Assembly: GCA_001692895.1 (NCBI GenBank)
Contig: KV748204.1
Span: forward strand, 434,001 to 498,000
DNA length: 64,000 nucleotides
Direction: 5' to 3'
From: Cenococcum geophilum 1.58
Taxonomy: Eukaryota > Ascomycota > Dothideomycetes > Gloniales > Gloniaceae
The stretch's first letter is position 1; each line of letters starts with the position of its first letter. Of this stretch, positions 1 through 12,099 are shown one piece after another. A program made the translations under genes and the position numbers. The notes below the pieces were generated by a model. That model saw only the letters and a program-made list of their open reading frames with translations. It was not told the DNA's origin and ran no database searches.

Positions 1-1019
1 AAAAGATACCTATCCTTTCTAGTAATGCTGTTTAACTGTCTATAGTTAATACACAGCCTTAGTTTGCTATTTTTCTTTAGTACGAACAGTACTGGATAAT
101 CTACTAATAACTATAATGGTCTAATATATCCCTTTTATAAGTTCTCCTAAACAAACTCTTTTAGTACTCTACCTTCTTCTTTAGTAAGCTTATAGATTAG
201 AAAGAACTTTAGACTTATTCCTAGTTCCAATTCTATCTTATAGTCCTATACTATATACTTTAACAGCTTTTTACTTTCTAGTAACTATAGTTTCTTGCCA
301 TACTTATAGTATCTCTTTAGTATATAACTTAGTCCTTTTTTTATTTCTTTATAAGTTGCTCCTACTTAGTACTATACTAACTTGGCTTATTATTACATTT
401 TATAGCGTTAAGTATCTCTAATATTAACTTAACCTGTAATCTAATCGATCCTTAGATTGTATTCCTATAACTAAGGCATCCCTAATACTGCCTTATCCCT
501 TCCTAATAGTAGGATATCGAAAGATATCTTAATTTATCTCCCTTTAATAGTTATCTAAATAGGTCCTATTTTAAGATTAATAATACCTCCTCCATAGGCT
601 ATCGGATCTCCTAAAATTGTTACTAATAGGTAAGGTTCCTCCTTTTGTCTATAAGGTAATTCTATTCTCTTAACTACTACTAGTAAGATATAGTTCCTTA
701 TTACTCCACTATCTATTAGCGCTTTGAACTGCTAATCTTACTATTTAACTTATAAATTTAGGTGTTGTCCTTAAATTCCTTTAAGGGTCTAAGGCTCTAC
801 CACTAGCTCCCTCTAGTCCTATAGGCCTCTACTTTTCCTAACTATTAGCTGCTTAATCCTATTACACTTAGCTCATTCTTTAGCTAATGCCTAGTTCACT
901 TTTTATCTTTAATATACTATAGATACATGTTTTCTAGGCATTCCCACCACTATTGTCTATCTAAGCATTCTTCTATAAGGAATCTTCCTAGTTAAAGTAC
1001 TAAACTTCCTTCCTCTTNG

Positions 1020-2860
1020 ACCTCTGCTGGATGCCATCTATATATATATTTGGCATTCCTATACTATCGCTTGTCTGTCATCCAGTATATCCTTATAGGG
1101 TATTTCCGATTCTTTTCTTTTAGATTCTTATACATCTTATATATGTCGTCTATATACGCAATCTATGATAACGTGTAGTGTACTAGGTGCTTTAGGTTAA
1201 CTCTTGGCTCGTCTTTATCTTTAAGTTTAAACCTCTATTATGCTAATCTAAACGTTATAACTTTATTTATAGGTATTAAGATGCGTCTCTTACTTCTCTA
1301 GTCCTCTAAACGTTCCTCTAGATCCTTTAACGTTATAATTAAGGCTCCTTTAATATAATTTATGGCCTTTTTTATAATTAGGTGGTCCTAGATAACTTTC
1401 TTATCTAACCATATATAGAAATCTTCCCACTTATTATTATGCCTTTGCCTATACTACTTTTAGTATAGCTACTAGAGTATATACGGCTTGTCCGTAAGGA
1501 AGTATCTTCTTATTACTATATTATAACAGCCTTTTATATATTGTTTTTTAAACCTAGTTAGGATTCCTAGATCCTCTTTATCTTCTAATTTAGTAAGCCA
1601 CTTAGCTCTTAGTATACCTACCCTAGGCCTATTAGTAATTCTTTATACTAGTGCTCTGTCCTTTATACGTCCTAATATACTAGATCTCTTATCTAGTTTC
1701 TGTTCTTACTATGCGATGATTCTTTGTCTAAACTCTTCTATAGTTTCTTTTAGTTTGCGTCTTGCGCTTAGATTCTCAAAGTTCTCTTACTTCTTAATCT
1801 TAGTATTAACTCTTTGATCTTTAGTCCGAATAATATATTTTACTAGTAAGTCTTTTAGGTCTATATATTCGTCTCTTAGTTTAATTACTGTTTACGCTAT
1901 AGATTCTCTAATCTATAAAGAAGCTCCTTACCTCTTACTTATGGGTGTCCTAATTTATACTCCAAATTCTTGACCCTTTAGATTCTTTAATCCTGAGCTT
2001 GCTTCTAACTTAAGCTTTGCTCTAGCCTTAGTCCAACTAGGCTTACTTAGTATTCTTATTTTATCTTAAGAGTCTTAAATCTCACTTATCTCATCTTAAG
2101 AGTTTTATACCTTTAGGAAACTTCGTCCTAAGCTTATTTATATATTACTAAACTAAGCTATTGCTCTGCTCTATCAGTTATTGTCTATTATAGGTCCTTA
2201 AGCTTACCTTATCTCATCTTAAGAATCTTAGTTATCTCTTATCTCGCTGTAAAAATCTTAAGCCTTTAGCCTTTTGCCTTTATTGAGTGCTAAAGTGGTT
2301 CGCTATCCTACTTCTCTTGCGTCTTATAAAGCGATAGACATTATATCTAGTGGTGTCTTAATCCCCACTAATGTTCCCTATTCTGTAGTGGAATTATCCT
2401 CTACCTCTAGTATAACATCTCCGATGGCTGCGTGTCCCCAGTAGACCGCTTTTATTGCCTTATTATTACGGAATGCTTCGCCTATATTAAAATCATCATC
2501 CTTAATATTTAATCTGCGAGCTGGTTTATTAGTTCCTCTATATCCTATAGGTGCTGGCTCCTATAGCTAATAGCTTACGCTATACTTAGCGTCCTTATAA
2601 ATTCGGCATGCGTTATTATAATAAAACGTAAAACTTCTAATTAAATATTCTTTTGTTCCTCGCAGTATATTATCGTCCCTCTATATATGTATATCGTCTG
2701 CTAGTCTTATGCCTTTTACTATATAGTAACTCTACCTACTTCTATAGTCTCTAACGTAATAACCCTATTTTCCGTAATTTATATAAGCTCCCTTTTTAAA
2801 CTATTTTTCTTGCTATAGAGTCCGCCTAAATGTCTTCTACTGTTAAGATCCCTAATTCGG
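1020..2860 (-). other. Unassigned coding-like stretch inside the left Gypsy fossil
   Basis: Between the protease-like and gag-like parts of the Gypsy fossil lies about 1.8 kb that reads as a charged, lysine/arginine-rich, partly coiled-coil-like protein on the minus strand (best around 1,450-1,990). I do not recognise it. It may be an unusually long gag tail or an older sequence captured in the element. A single N occurs at 1018. The whole stretch is RIPed and not translatable at length. Confidence 0.35.
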
Positions 2861-3919
2861 CCTCTGCTCCTTAGACCTTTAATTACTTAATCCTTATCCT
2901 CTAGGTTTCTATAGTTTCTTACTCTAATTTTTATAGGCTTCTCTAGTACTACTTAGGTCTATTAGCTTTACGCTATACTATAGTTTCTAACTTAGCTTTT
3001 GTTATTGCGTACTCTGCGCCTTATATAACTATAAAACTCTATCCTAACCTCTCTTAGCCTATTCCCTTTGGTAGATCTAATTGTTAATCTTAATTAACTA
3101 ATTTAATAGTTCCCTTAGGGTGTCCGTATCTTCTATTAGAATAATTACGTCCTAGACTTTAGCCTTAAGTCCTTACTTATACTGTGCCATAAGCGCCTTA
3201 TTATTCCACTCTACTTATATTACTAGTGTCTAGAACTATGTTATATACTTAATTACTAAAGTTTATTATATGAGGTTCTGGAGTTTTCTTTCTGCTATAG
3301 TTATTTCTTCCAGGTCTCCAAATATCTGTATAAGTCGCTCTGCGAATCCTTTCTAACTTAAGAATATAAATCGCACGTCTTAGTTAGTGGTCGTTATTCT
3401 ATTTGCCTATATCTCCGTAAGATAAGGTTTAAACCACTTAAGTGCTTTTCCTAATAAGAATAGTCCTATATAGGCTATCCGATTTACAGGTATTGGTAAC
3501 TTTACTCCTTTCTGCGAGACCTTAAAATATATCTGCGTAAGAAATCCTTTAAGCTTTAATCTTTCCCCTATAAATCTCTTAATTAATAGTAGCTTAATTT
3601 TTGCCGCTCCTATCCCGTTAAGTCTTTCTTCTAACACTATATTGTTAGTTATTAACTAGTTAACTATCTCTTGTAATTATCCGACCGTTACTGGTTGCTA
3701 AGAGTTAGTATCTGCCATGCTGGTGTCGTTACCTGATCTTAAAGTAGTTGCTACCGTTAATAGCGTTGTAGTGGCTGCTTTTAGTGGCATGTTGTTTGAC
3801 TTCTTATATTAATACTATAACTAGGTAGTAATTATATAACGGAACCTTATAGCAGGAACTACGATAGGCTCGTTATTGGGCTAGGTATGTAGGAAATATA
3901 AGTATAAAAGTTAACAACG

Positions 3920-4259
3920 TAATAACAACTGGTGGAGTGGTTGCCTAATAAATTAACTCTAATTATATTCTAAAAATTACTACAAGGAAGGAACTATCTA
4001 GGTAGGGACTAAGGGTCCTTAAATACACAACCGTACTCCTATAAAATCCTTCTTGTATGTAATATATATGTGCTCTATCTACTCTATTACAGATCCCATA
4101 GATCGTATAGATTATATAGATCACTCCACGTGACCTTAGTTACCATTCCTCGTCACATAGTTCTATCGGCTCCATCCTAGACTGTGCCTAAATTAACTAA
4201 CTAGCTTCTTCCGACTCCTCTCTAAGTAGTCATAACATCGTACTTAAAGCGTCCGTAAC
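3920..4259 (-). repeat. 5' LTR of the left Gypsy fossil (inner edge approximate)
   Basis: On the minus strand the LTR begins TGTTACGGACGC at 4259, a TG start typical of fungal Gypsy LTRs. It lies just upstream of the gag-like start at about 3,790. The second LTR is outside the window, so the inner boundary cannot be fixed by comparison and is an estimate. Confidence 0.55.
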
Positions 4260-4379
4260 AATTATAGCCGGAGCTAAAGGGAGTAGTATTAATAATAACT
4301 CCTTTTTAGCTAGCCTAGCTATTTGCATCTTTACCTAGGAATAAGATATTAATAATAGAGTTAGTATAAAGGGTAAGAC

Positions 4380-6300
4380 TATTAACTATTTAGATAGCAG
4401 TATAGTAGACTTAGTCTACGCTACTTAAAAAGGTAATAAAATAAATAATAGTAGGTACCTAGGGGTTCTAATTAACGGCCTTAAGGCTTATAACTACGGT
4501 ATAGAACTAAACCATAAAATACTTAAGGACGCTATTAAACTAATACCTTATAGGGATTTTATATAATAGTTAGTCCTTTATTAAGAGCTATATACTAAGC
4601 TAAATATTTATATTATAGTTCTTCTACTAGCGACCTAAAGAATTGTTAACGCTTTACTATTATAGGCTCGCGATATAACTATTAAGCTATTTAGTGCCTA
4701 GCGTAAAGAAGTAGATAATAACTATAGGACTATTTAATAGTATATCCCAAGCTTTATAGATTTACGGTATAAATAGGCTGAAGTCCCTATTAATAAAGAA
4801 GTACTTACTAAGTAACGTACGCGTACCTAGTATAAGTTTATTAGAGGCGATAATAAACCTAATATAGTAAAGTTATAGGGTTATAGCATCTTACGGGAGA
4901 ATATAAATAAGATGCTTAAGCGTGGTTAGATGTAATAGTTATTAAGTAACTAAAGAAGTAGTATTAGCAGTATTAACCTTAACGTCGCTAGTAATGTTAG
5001 TATTTATAAATTAGATAAACGCCATCTTATATAAATAATAAGTAGGCATTTTACTGGTTTTATAAGACACCTAGAATGTAATACTATATACTATAATATA
5101 CTCTTTAATAATTTATATAATAAACTAAACTATAAGGTAGTTATTGTTTGGAAGCTAGAGTATATTTAAAGGTTTAGCTATTATAAAATTGCTATCCTTT
5201 ATATAGGTATCTAGATTATTTATTAGGCTATCCGCTACCAGATAAAAGCTAGCTATATTAAGAGGTTTAGGTAATAGAGAGGTAGCAGCTATACTTAAAG
5301 CGGTAGTACCTAGTATATTTACCTTGCCTAGAGCGGTTACAACGTCTATCGCCCAAATTAAAGTAGGTTTACTTATATAATTATTAATATTATGCCCTAT
5401 AACTTTATAGTTCTTATATACCTAACTATAGAAGATAGTTTAATAGTTTAGGGAGCTATAGTTTAGGTAAGTCTACTTCTTCTTACCTAATAGCTAGGGA
5501 TAGTCTCGCTTTCTATAGCCTATAGTACTATATTAGTTACACGTTATACTAAAATAGTTACTCTTAAAATAACCGGCTTCCCTATAATTATTATATATAG
5601 GGTTAAGGTAGTTAGCTTTAAAATAACTAGCTTTACTATAGCTATAATAAAGTTAAGAAACTTTCTTAAGAGGATAATTAGCGTGTATATAGCCGGTGGG
5701 TAGATAGAGATAGCATTTTAAAGCGTTGTTAGCTAAAAGGTATAAACTACTAAGCTTTAAAAAAAGAAGCTTATTAAATATAGGGCCCTTACTATTACCT
5801 TATAAGATACCGGAGCCTATAGCTGCTATAGTTAAGGTAATCTTAAAAACTATAATATCCTTAGCAAACTTTTTGTGGTTATAGATATAGTTAACGTTAT
5901 AAGTTATAAAATAATTAGTAGGTAGATCCATTTTAGTAGCAGGCTATATTAAGTAGTAGTCTATATAAATATATTAGTAAATATAGATTCTCTATTATAT
6001 AGCTAAGGCCAAAGATAAGGTAGCTAACTTACTACGTTTTAAGGCTCTATAGCTTAAATAGATTTATAGAGGCACTAGTTATAGAGGTAGATGCTAGTAG
6101 GGTAGAAGTAAGGGTAGGTAGTTAATAGAGTTAGGTTAACTAGTAAAGGTAAGGAAATAAAGCGCGCCCTAATAAAATTATATAAGTAAGGCCTTGGTAG
6201 TAAAGTATATAATTATATACTTTATAGGTTAAATACGTATAAAGGTAAATCTATAGTAATAAGACTAACCTATAGAGGAAGACGCGGTATAGTGTAAGTT
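4380..6300 (+). pseudogene. Decayed unknown ORF, plus strand
   Basis: One plus-strand frame stays protein-like for about 1.9 kb, interrupted mostly by TAA/TAG codons in positions where CAA/CAG would be expected after RIP. Readable islands include GYSILRENINKMLKR (near 4,880-4,925) and a hydrophobic mid-region near 5,390-5,450. No domain is recognised. It lies immediately right of the Gypsy LTR and upstream of the SNF2-like frame on the same strand, so the two may be ORFs of one large element; this is inference. No terminal repeats were found for such an element. Confidence 0.4.
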
Positions 6301-7052
6301 ATAGGGACTACTTTACCTAGCCTATCTCTTAATATAGGCTAGGTAATGGTCTAGTACTATTAAGCTTTTATAGTTTATAATGTAAGTATATAGATATATA
6401 AAAGGGTAAGGGAAAAGAGAAGTAAGTAGTAAAGTAAAAGTACTTTACTATAGGTAGGCTAATTATATTATAGGTAAACAGAAACTTAAATATTATAATC
6501 TATTAAAAATATTACTAATAAGTATAGCTTACTACTACTAGAAAGTATAAGTCTTTTCCTCCCTTAATTAGTAAGAGAAAAGGTATTATTAACTAAACAA
6601 TTTCTTACTAGAGTACTAGGTGGGGAGCGGGATATTATAAAACTATATATAGTTTTAAACAGATCTAAAATAAAGATATTAAATTTAAGAGACTCTAATA
6701 TAATAAATACTATAGTAGAATATTAACCTCTTATATAATACTAAATAGATAAATAATAAGATAAGTTAATATTGCTAAGCGGCTANATNCTAGTATATAN
6801 AACATNTNTACTGTNTTAAAATNCCCTAAAATNCNNNAAAATNCTATAAAATNCTATTAATTATATAAACTTATAATATAAGATATAAAACCTCCTACTA
6901 CCTTTTATAGTAGATATACGTTTAAATAAGCACTAGATATTTATATATAGACATAAATCCTATATACTAGATAATTATTATTCTAAATAGACTTATCTAG
7001 TAGGCCTTTAAGTACTATATAGTGTAATAATAATACTAGCGATTATAAAGTG
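6301..7052. other. AT-rich spacer with ambiguous bases
   Basis: No gene is seen here. It is TA-rich, RIPed sequence. Between 6,786 and 6,853 there is a cluster of N characters in a low-complexity run of AAAATNC-like units, suggesting a poorly resolved short tandem repeat. Confidence 0.5.
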
Positions 7053-7377
7053 AGTATAATATATTGCCGTCTACTAGAAGTACTACCTATTATATATTAA
7101 GTACTTTATAGTAATAGAGTCCATATATATAGATATAGGCTAGCCCTTTAACTCTAGTAGCGTATATATCTACTAACTTTATATAATAATAAGAAATATA
7201 GTAATGCCTATAATAAGTATAATACGTTACTATTTACTAAAAATACTACCTGTTATATAGTAAATACTTTATAGTAATGGAGCCTATATATATAAATATA
7301 GGCTAGCCCTCTAACTCTGGCGGCGCGTATATATACCAACTCTATATAATAATAAGAAATATAGTAACGCCTATAAC
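7053..7377. repeat. 163-bp direct tandem duplication, two copies
   Basis: Copy 1 occupies 7,053-7,215 and copy 2 begins at 7,216 with the same AGTATAAT start. Both contain the sequence TATAGGCTAGCCCT followed by a run ending ATAATAAGAAATATAGTAA. The two copies differ mainly by C/T and G/A transitions. No coding content is seen. Confidence 0.8.
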
Positions 7378-7839
7378 CTCCTATATTTTACTATACCATA
7401 ATAACTAGTTACCCCTTTATAGGCACTTAATAAATTACTTATATTAAAAACTATAAGAGTTTAGTAGTATTAGACCGCTACCTAGCCCTAAATAGGCTGG
7501 GTAGGGTAGTCCCTATAAGTTATATAATTATGCCCTTATTTAACTGTATAGTACTAAGTCTAGCTATATTTACCCTAACTAGTAGCAGTAAACTATAGCT
7601 AATTTTACCTCTATACGGGCACGTGTGGGCAATTATAAAATTTACCTCTTTACCTTTTTTTAATTAACTTTACTTATTCTACCTTTTATTTCTTCTATAA
7701 CTAACCTCTAACTATATTTAATACTAGAGTTATACTAGTATAGCACTAGCCAGTTACTATATAAAGCCTTTTTACTTTAATAGTTACCTTCTACTTAATA
7801 TATGCTGTAATATTATATATACCTAACTAAATAAGCGAC
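7378..7839. other. AT-rich spacer, nothing recognised
   Basis: RIPed sequence between the 163-bp duplication and the SNF2-like frame. Nothing coding or repeated is supported. It could contain the promoter region of the downstream decayed ORF. Confidence 0.4.
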
Positions 7840-10800
7840 TTAATAATAATGTAACTATAGGTAAAGCTAGATATATAGTATAAGGCGAACCTAAAGCTAA
7901 CTAAAGATATAGATATTGCTTAAGGCTTTAGAATAAGTATTAAAAACTATAATAGACTAAAAGAGAGTGTTAAAGATATTATAATTAAAGTTAAGCCTAA
8001 GCACGTAATATATTGCGGTAACTTTATAATAATAAAAAAAGGGTATATTAAGGAGTTTTATAAGTAACTTTTATAATTTGCTAATACTCTACCGGATTAG
8101 AAACTATAGGTAATTTTAAAAATTATAAGAAGTACTTATTCTAATTATATAAGGAGGGTACTAAGTACCTCTAAGAGTAGGTATACTCTATATAAATATA
8201 TATTACCCCTAAAGACTAAAGTATAAGATAAGATAACGCCACTTTAGCTACTATATGCGATATAGCCTATAGACGTTACTATAACCCTACTATATAGTAT
8301 CCCTTTGCCTTAACCAGCAACTTTAGTAGTAAGCAATATAATTAATATAGAAGATATTAAGATTGAAATTTAATCTATAGGCTTAATGGGTAGGTTAATA
8401 GTTAGGGTAATTTAAGTCTTATATCTAATAAGCAGAAACCTATATATAGCTCTAGGTAAGCTATAAGAGGAACTGCAAGCCTATATAGAGCTTAATATTA
8501 ACAGTCCGCCTAAAAAAAAATCTATATATCGCTATAGAGATATAAAAACCTTATAATACGGTTAGAGGGTATACTTATTATAGCTTTTAGTGAAATAGTA
8601 AGAAATAGTATAAAGGAGGCTATGCTTATAGTATTACTCTTACCTCTTAGCTTAAACTTCTAAGTCGCTACTACTAATAATACACCGCTAGCTATTAAAT
8701 TTAAGATACCTAGACGTAATAGACGTAGCGTAAAAGATAGCTAGTAAGTCCTAATGCCGCGTAAGGCTAGCGGCAAGAGTAAACTAGGAAAAGGTAAGAA
8801 GTAGAGTTATTTAGGATTAGCAGTATATAGCTCTAATAAAAATAGTAAGGGCGAGCCTATTAGATATAAGAAATTAGATAATAGTAAGACTAAATTAGGT
8901 AGATATAATAAGTGGCCTTAACTAAGATTAGTAATAAGTGCCCTAGTAAAAAATAATAAAAGCAAGCCGGCTGCGCCTAGGAAGTTAAATAATCGCAAGG
9001 CTAACCTAAATAGAAGTAGGAAACGCTCTTAAGTAGAATTAGCGGTAGGCACCCTTATAAAAAACAGCAATAATAAGCCGGTTATACGTAGAAGGTAATT
9101 AGTAAAGGGAAGATGTAACCTATCTGCCTATAAGCCTATATTAGCGAGTAATAGTGGTATTAGAGAAATTGCTATAAATAATAGCAAATCGCCGCAATTT
9201 ATTACTAAATCTAAAGGTATATACTAGCCTAACGATATAATAAACAACCCTACTACTATATTACTAACCGTTAATATCCCTTAAGATATTACCATAGAGG
9301 ATAGTAAATTGCCGTAACGTGCTGGTGGATATAATAATTAGTTCCTATATTACACTAACTCTAAGAATATAGAGAGTGGAGATAAAGATAAGGATTTAGT
9401 TAATAATAACGACTAAGACGTAAATATAAAGGAAGAACTTAACTAGTAAACTTTCTTAGCCTAGCTCTATAAGGCTAGGAAGGATAACCTAAATAGTATA
9501 CTAGCGTATATAATAGAGGCGGATCTTTTACTTACTCTAGAGTATTTCCTATTTATCTTATTAAAAGCACTCTTTAAGACCGCCCTAATTAAACTCCCTA
9601 ATTGGGGCCTTATATTAGGCTTTAAATTTAGCCTATATTAAGTAGTATATATAGCTTAGGTATTTAAGTAAAAGAGGACGATTAAAGGAGGTAGTATTTA
9701 TATAGATAAACCTAGCGCAGGTAAGACTGTATAAATAATTACTTAATAGCTAATAAACTACTTTTATTATTAGAATATAATAGATATTTAAGAGGTCTAA
9801 GCTGCTAGGAATATAACCCATTACCTACCTAAGATATATCCACTAGATTTAAAATGCCTATAGGTAGTAAAGCAGCCAATTATATACTACTACAAAGATA
9901 ACTTTAAGAAGCTATACCCTATAGACCTATAGCGAGGCTACTTAGTCGTCCTTATGCTAATTTTAGGCCTACTAGGATTCCTAAAGGACGCGAGTATAAT
10001 ATTATAAGACGGCGCGATTATAAAGCGCCCTAACTCGCCCTAGATTATAATTCTCGCCCCTAGTTATAATAAAGTTAAGATATTTAGTAAACTAAAAAAG
10101 GATAAATAGCCGTAAATCTATAAGGCTTTTAAGTAGATTAATAAGGAATAATAGGAGAATAATAATAATATATATCTAATTAGTAAGGCTCTTCTATTAT
10201 ACCTATAGGGTAAAGCTAGGTTTAAGAATAATTATAGTTTTGCCCCTAATATAATAGAACTATTAGCGCTAAGACACTTAACCTAATTCCTTTTAATTAC
10301 TACGCGAAATTGTATTACTATATAACTAATATGCGGGTTTATTACTATATAAACTAATATATAAAAATACTTAAATAGCTAATCCCCTAGAACGTATTAG
10401 AAATTAAAGAGTGTAATATAGGTTAGGTGTATTCTCTAGGATAAATACTACTTAAACGCAACTAGTAGAGTTTTAATGTCGTTTATTAAGGATATAGTTA
10501 AGGAGTACTATATTATATATAATTGTAGCCCTACTATATAGGGTATATCTAGTACGCTTAATAATAGAAACCTAATATAACTAATGTGGTTTATTATAGT
10601 AGGATTAAAGAGGCTAGAGTGGGAAGAAGTTAATAAGCTAAAGGGAACGGAGTTTAAAGTACTACTTAAGCTTAAAGAAGAAAATATCTAGCTAAAGAAG
10701 AAGGAATTTAACTATTTTTATAAGGATGCGAAGACTAACCTAGTTAGAGTAATAGTAGATAGGAAATTTAGTAAACTAGCTATATTTTTCTATATAGTTA

Positions 10801-11760
10801 TTCTAATATTTTAAATACATAGAGGGGAGTTAATACTCTAGTTTAACCAGTAAAAGCTTATCCTAAAGAATAGCTATCTTAAATTAGTTATATTATAGGC
10901 CGACCCTAATAATACTAAGGCGGCTATAATTATAGCTATAGAGGACTAAGTAAGAATAGAGTATAGGCGCTAATATAAGGAACTTCTAGCTATATAGGAG
11001 GAAGATAGCAGCGATCTAAATACTAAATCTAAGATACTAAAACTCACCTAAGCCGAGTTATATACTAACGCGAAAATAGTAGTAAGTATAGCCTATATTG
11101 TCTAATACTAGGACTAGTATACCCCTATTATAATTAAGTTTAATAAGTCTAATAAGTCTAATAATAAACGCTTAAAAACTTAAAGTTATATACTTAAGGA
11201 CCTAATTATTATTAAGTAGACTACTAACCTACTTAGTAAGGAGTTCACTAATATGCTTAACCGCTATTTTTAATAAAATATAAAGTTCTTTTAAGCTAAA
11301 AAAATTTATAATTATATTTATGTCAAAAAACAAATAGATGGTTTAGTATGTAAGATTATTATTACTACTTACTTACCTTTTATACTAGCTTATTAGTTTA
11401 ATAGGCTATATAAAGAATATAGTAAAGATAAGGTGCTCTGCTATATAGCCGGTATATCTAATATTAAAAAGGCTAAGGCTAGGTAAACCTTTAATACTAA
11501 TAACTCTAAGTAGATCCTACTTTGTACCTTTATATTAATTAGGCTGTTTATTAACCTATAGCGTATAAATTATACTATTATAGTTAAGCTAAGCTATAAG
11601 CTCTTGGAGGTAAAGTAACTATTTACTTAGATAGATTAATAAGAACAGACTAAGCCCGTTTACTATAGTACTATTATAGCTAATTAGAAGTTAAGTATTA
11701 AGTAAAGGATATTAAAGTTAACTAAATTTACGTTATTACTGTATAAGTTAGTATATAATA
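7840..11760 (+). pseudogene. SNF2-family helicase-like pseudogene
   Basis: A single plus-strand frame, broken by many RIP-type stops, runs for nearly 3.9 kb. A Walker A-like island, PSAGKT, preceded by GGSIYID, lies near 9,690-9,735 and fits the GGILxDxMGLGKT motif I of SNF2 ATPases. Near 11,440-11,690 the helicase C-terminal half is readable: an ILLCTF island, then FINL-RINYTIIV (SNF2 motif V, GxNLxxAxxVI) and EQTKPVYY (motif VI, IGQxxxVxVY). The 1.8 kb before motif I is charged and unrecognised. SNF2 proteins are ATP-driven DNA translocases that remodel chromatin. Whether this was a host gene copied into a repeat or the ORF of a large mobile element is unclear; the heavy RIP suggests it was repeated in the genome. 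Confidence 0.65.
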
Positions 11761-12099
11761 ATAATTCATTGCTTAACGTCCGATTCGGATCCCTATTAGG
11801 CCCACGCGGACTACTCCTTATTTACATATAGGGAGAAAACTCAACTTAAGAAAGACTCAACTTGAGAAAACCCCGTGATCTATCTCCCTGCCTTTTAGGA
11901 CTCGCCTATAAGGCGCCTACAAGGCGCCTGCGAGTCACCTATAGTGCTCCTACTACCTTACTTTTTAACCTCCTTAAGAACCACTGCTGCCGTAATAAGC
12001 CTACGGACGCGCTAGTATTATATACTTTACTCTACTACTATAGAGTTATCAGGGGGCGCCTATTACTCGCCCCCCCGCTATTTATTGCCATTTCCTTTA

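Larger units (their letters stand above)
1..4259 (-). mobile_element. Ty3/Gypsy LTR retrotransposon fossil, 5' part
   Basis: Read on the minus strand this is the 5' portion of a Gypsy element that runs off the left edge. Parts seen, in element order: LTR at the right end, gag starting near 3,790 (a capsid-like stretch at 3,407-3,637 contains GKALKWFKPYL, like the Gypsy gag YLxGxAxxWFxPYL pattern), a protease-like ALIDSG motif near 600-740, and the beginning of reverse transcriptase at 1-250 with a match to the KKDGxLRxCIDYRxLN region. The gag-protease-RT order is that of Ty3/Gypsy. The element is thoroughly broken, with many lesions and strong RIP-like composition, so it looks old. Integrase and the other LTR would lie outside the window. 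Confidence 0.85.
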
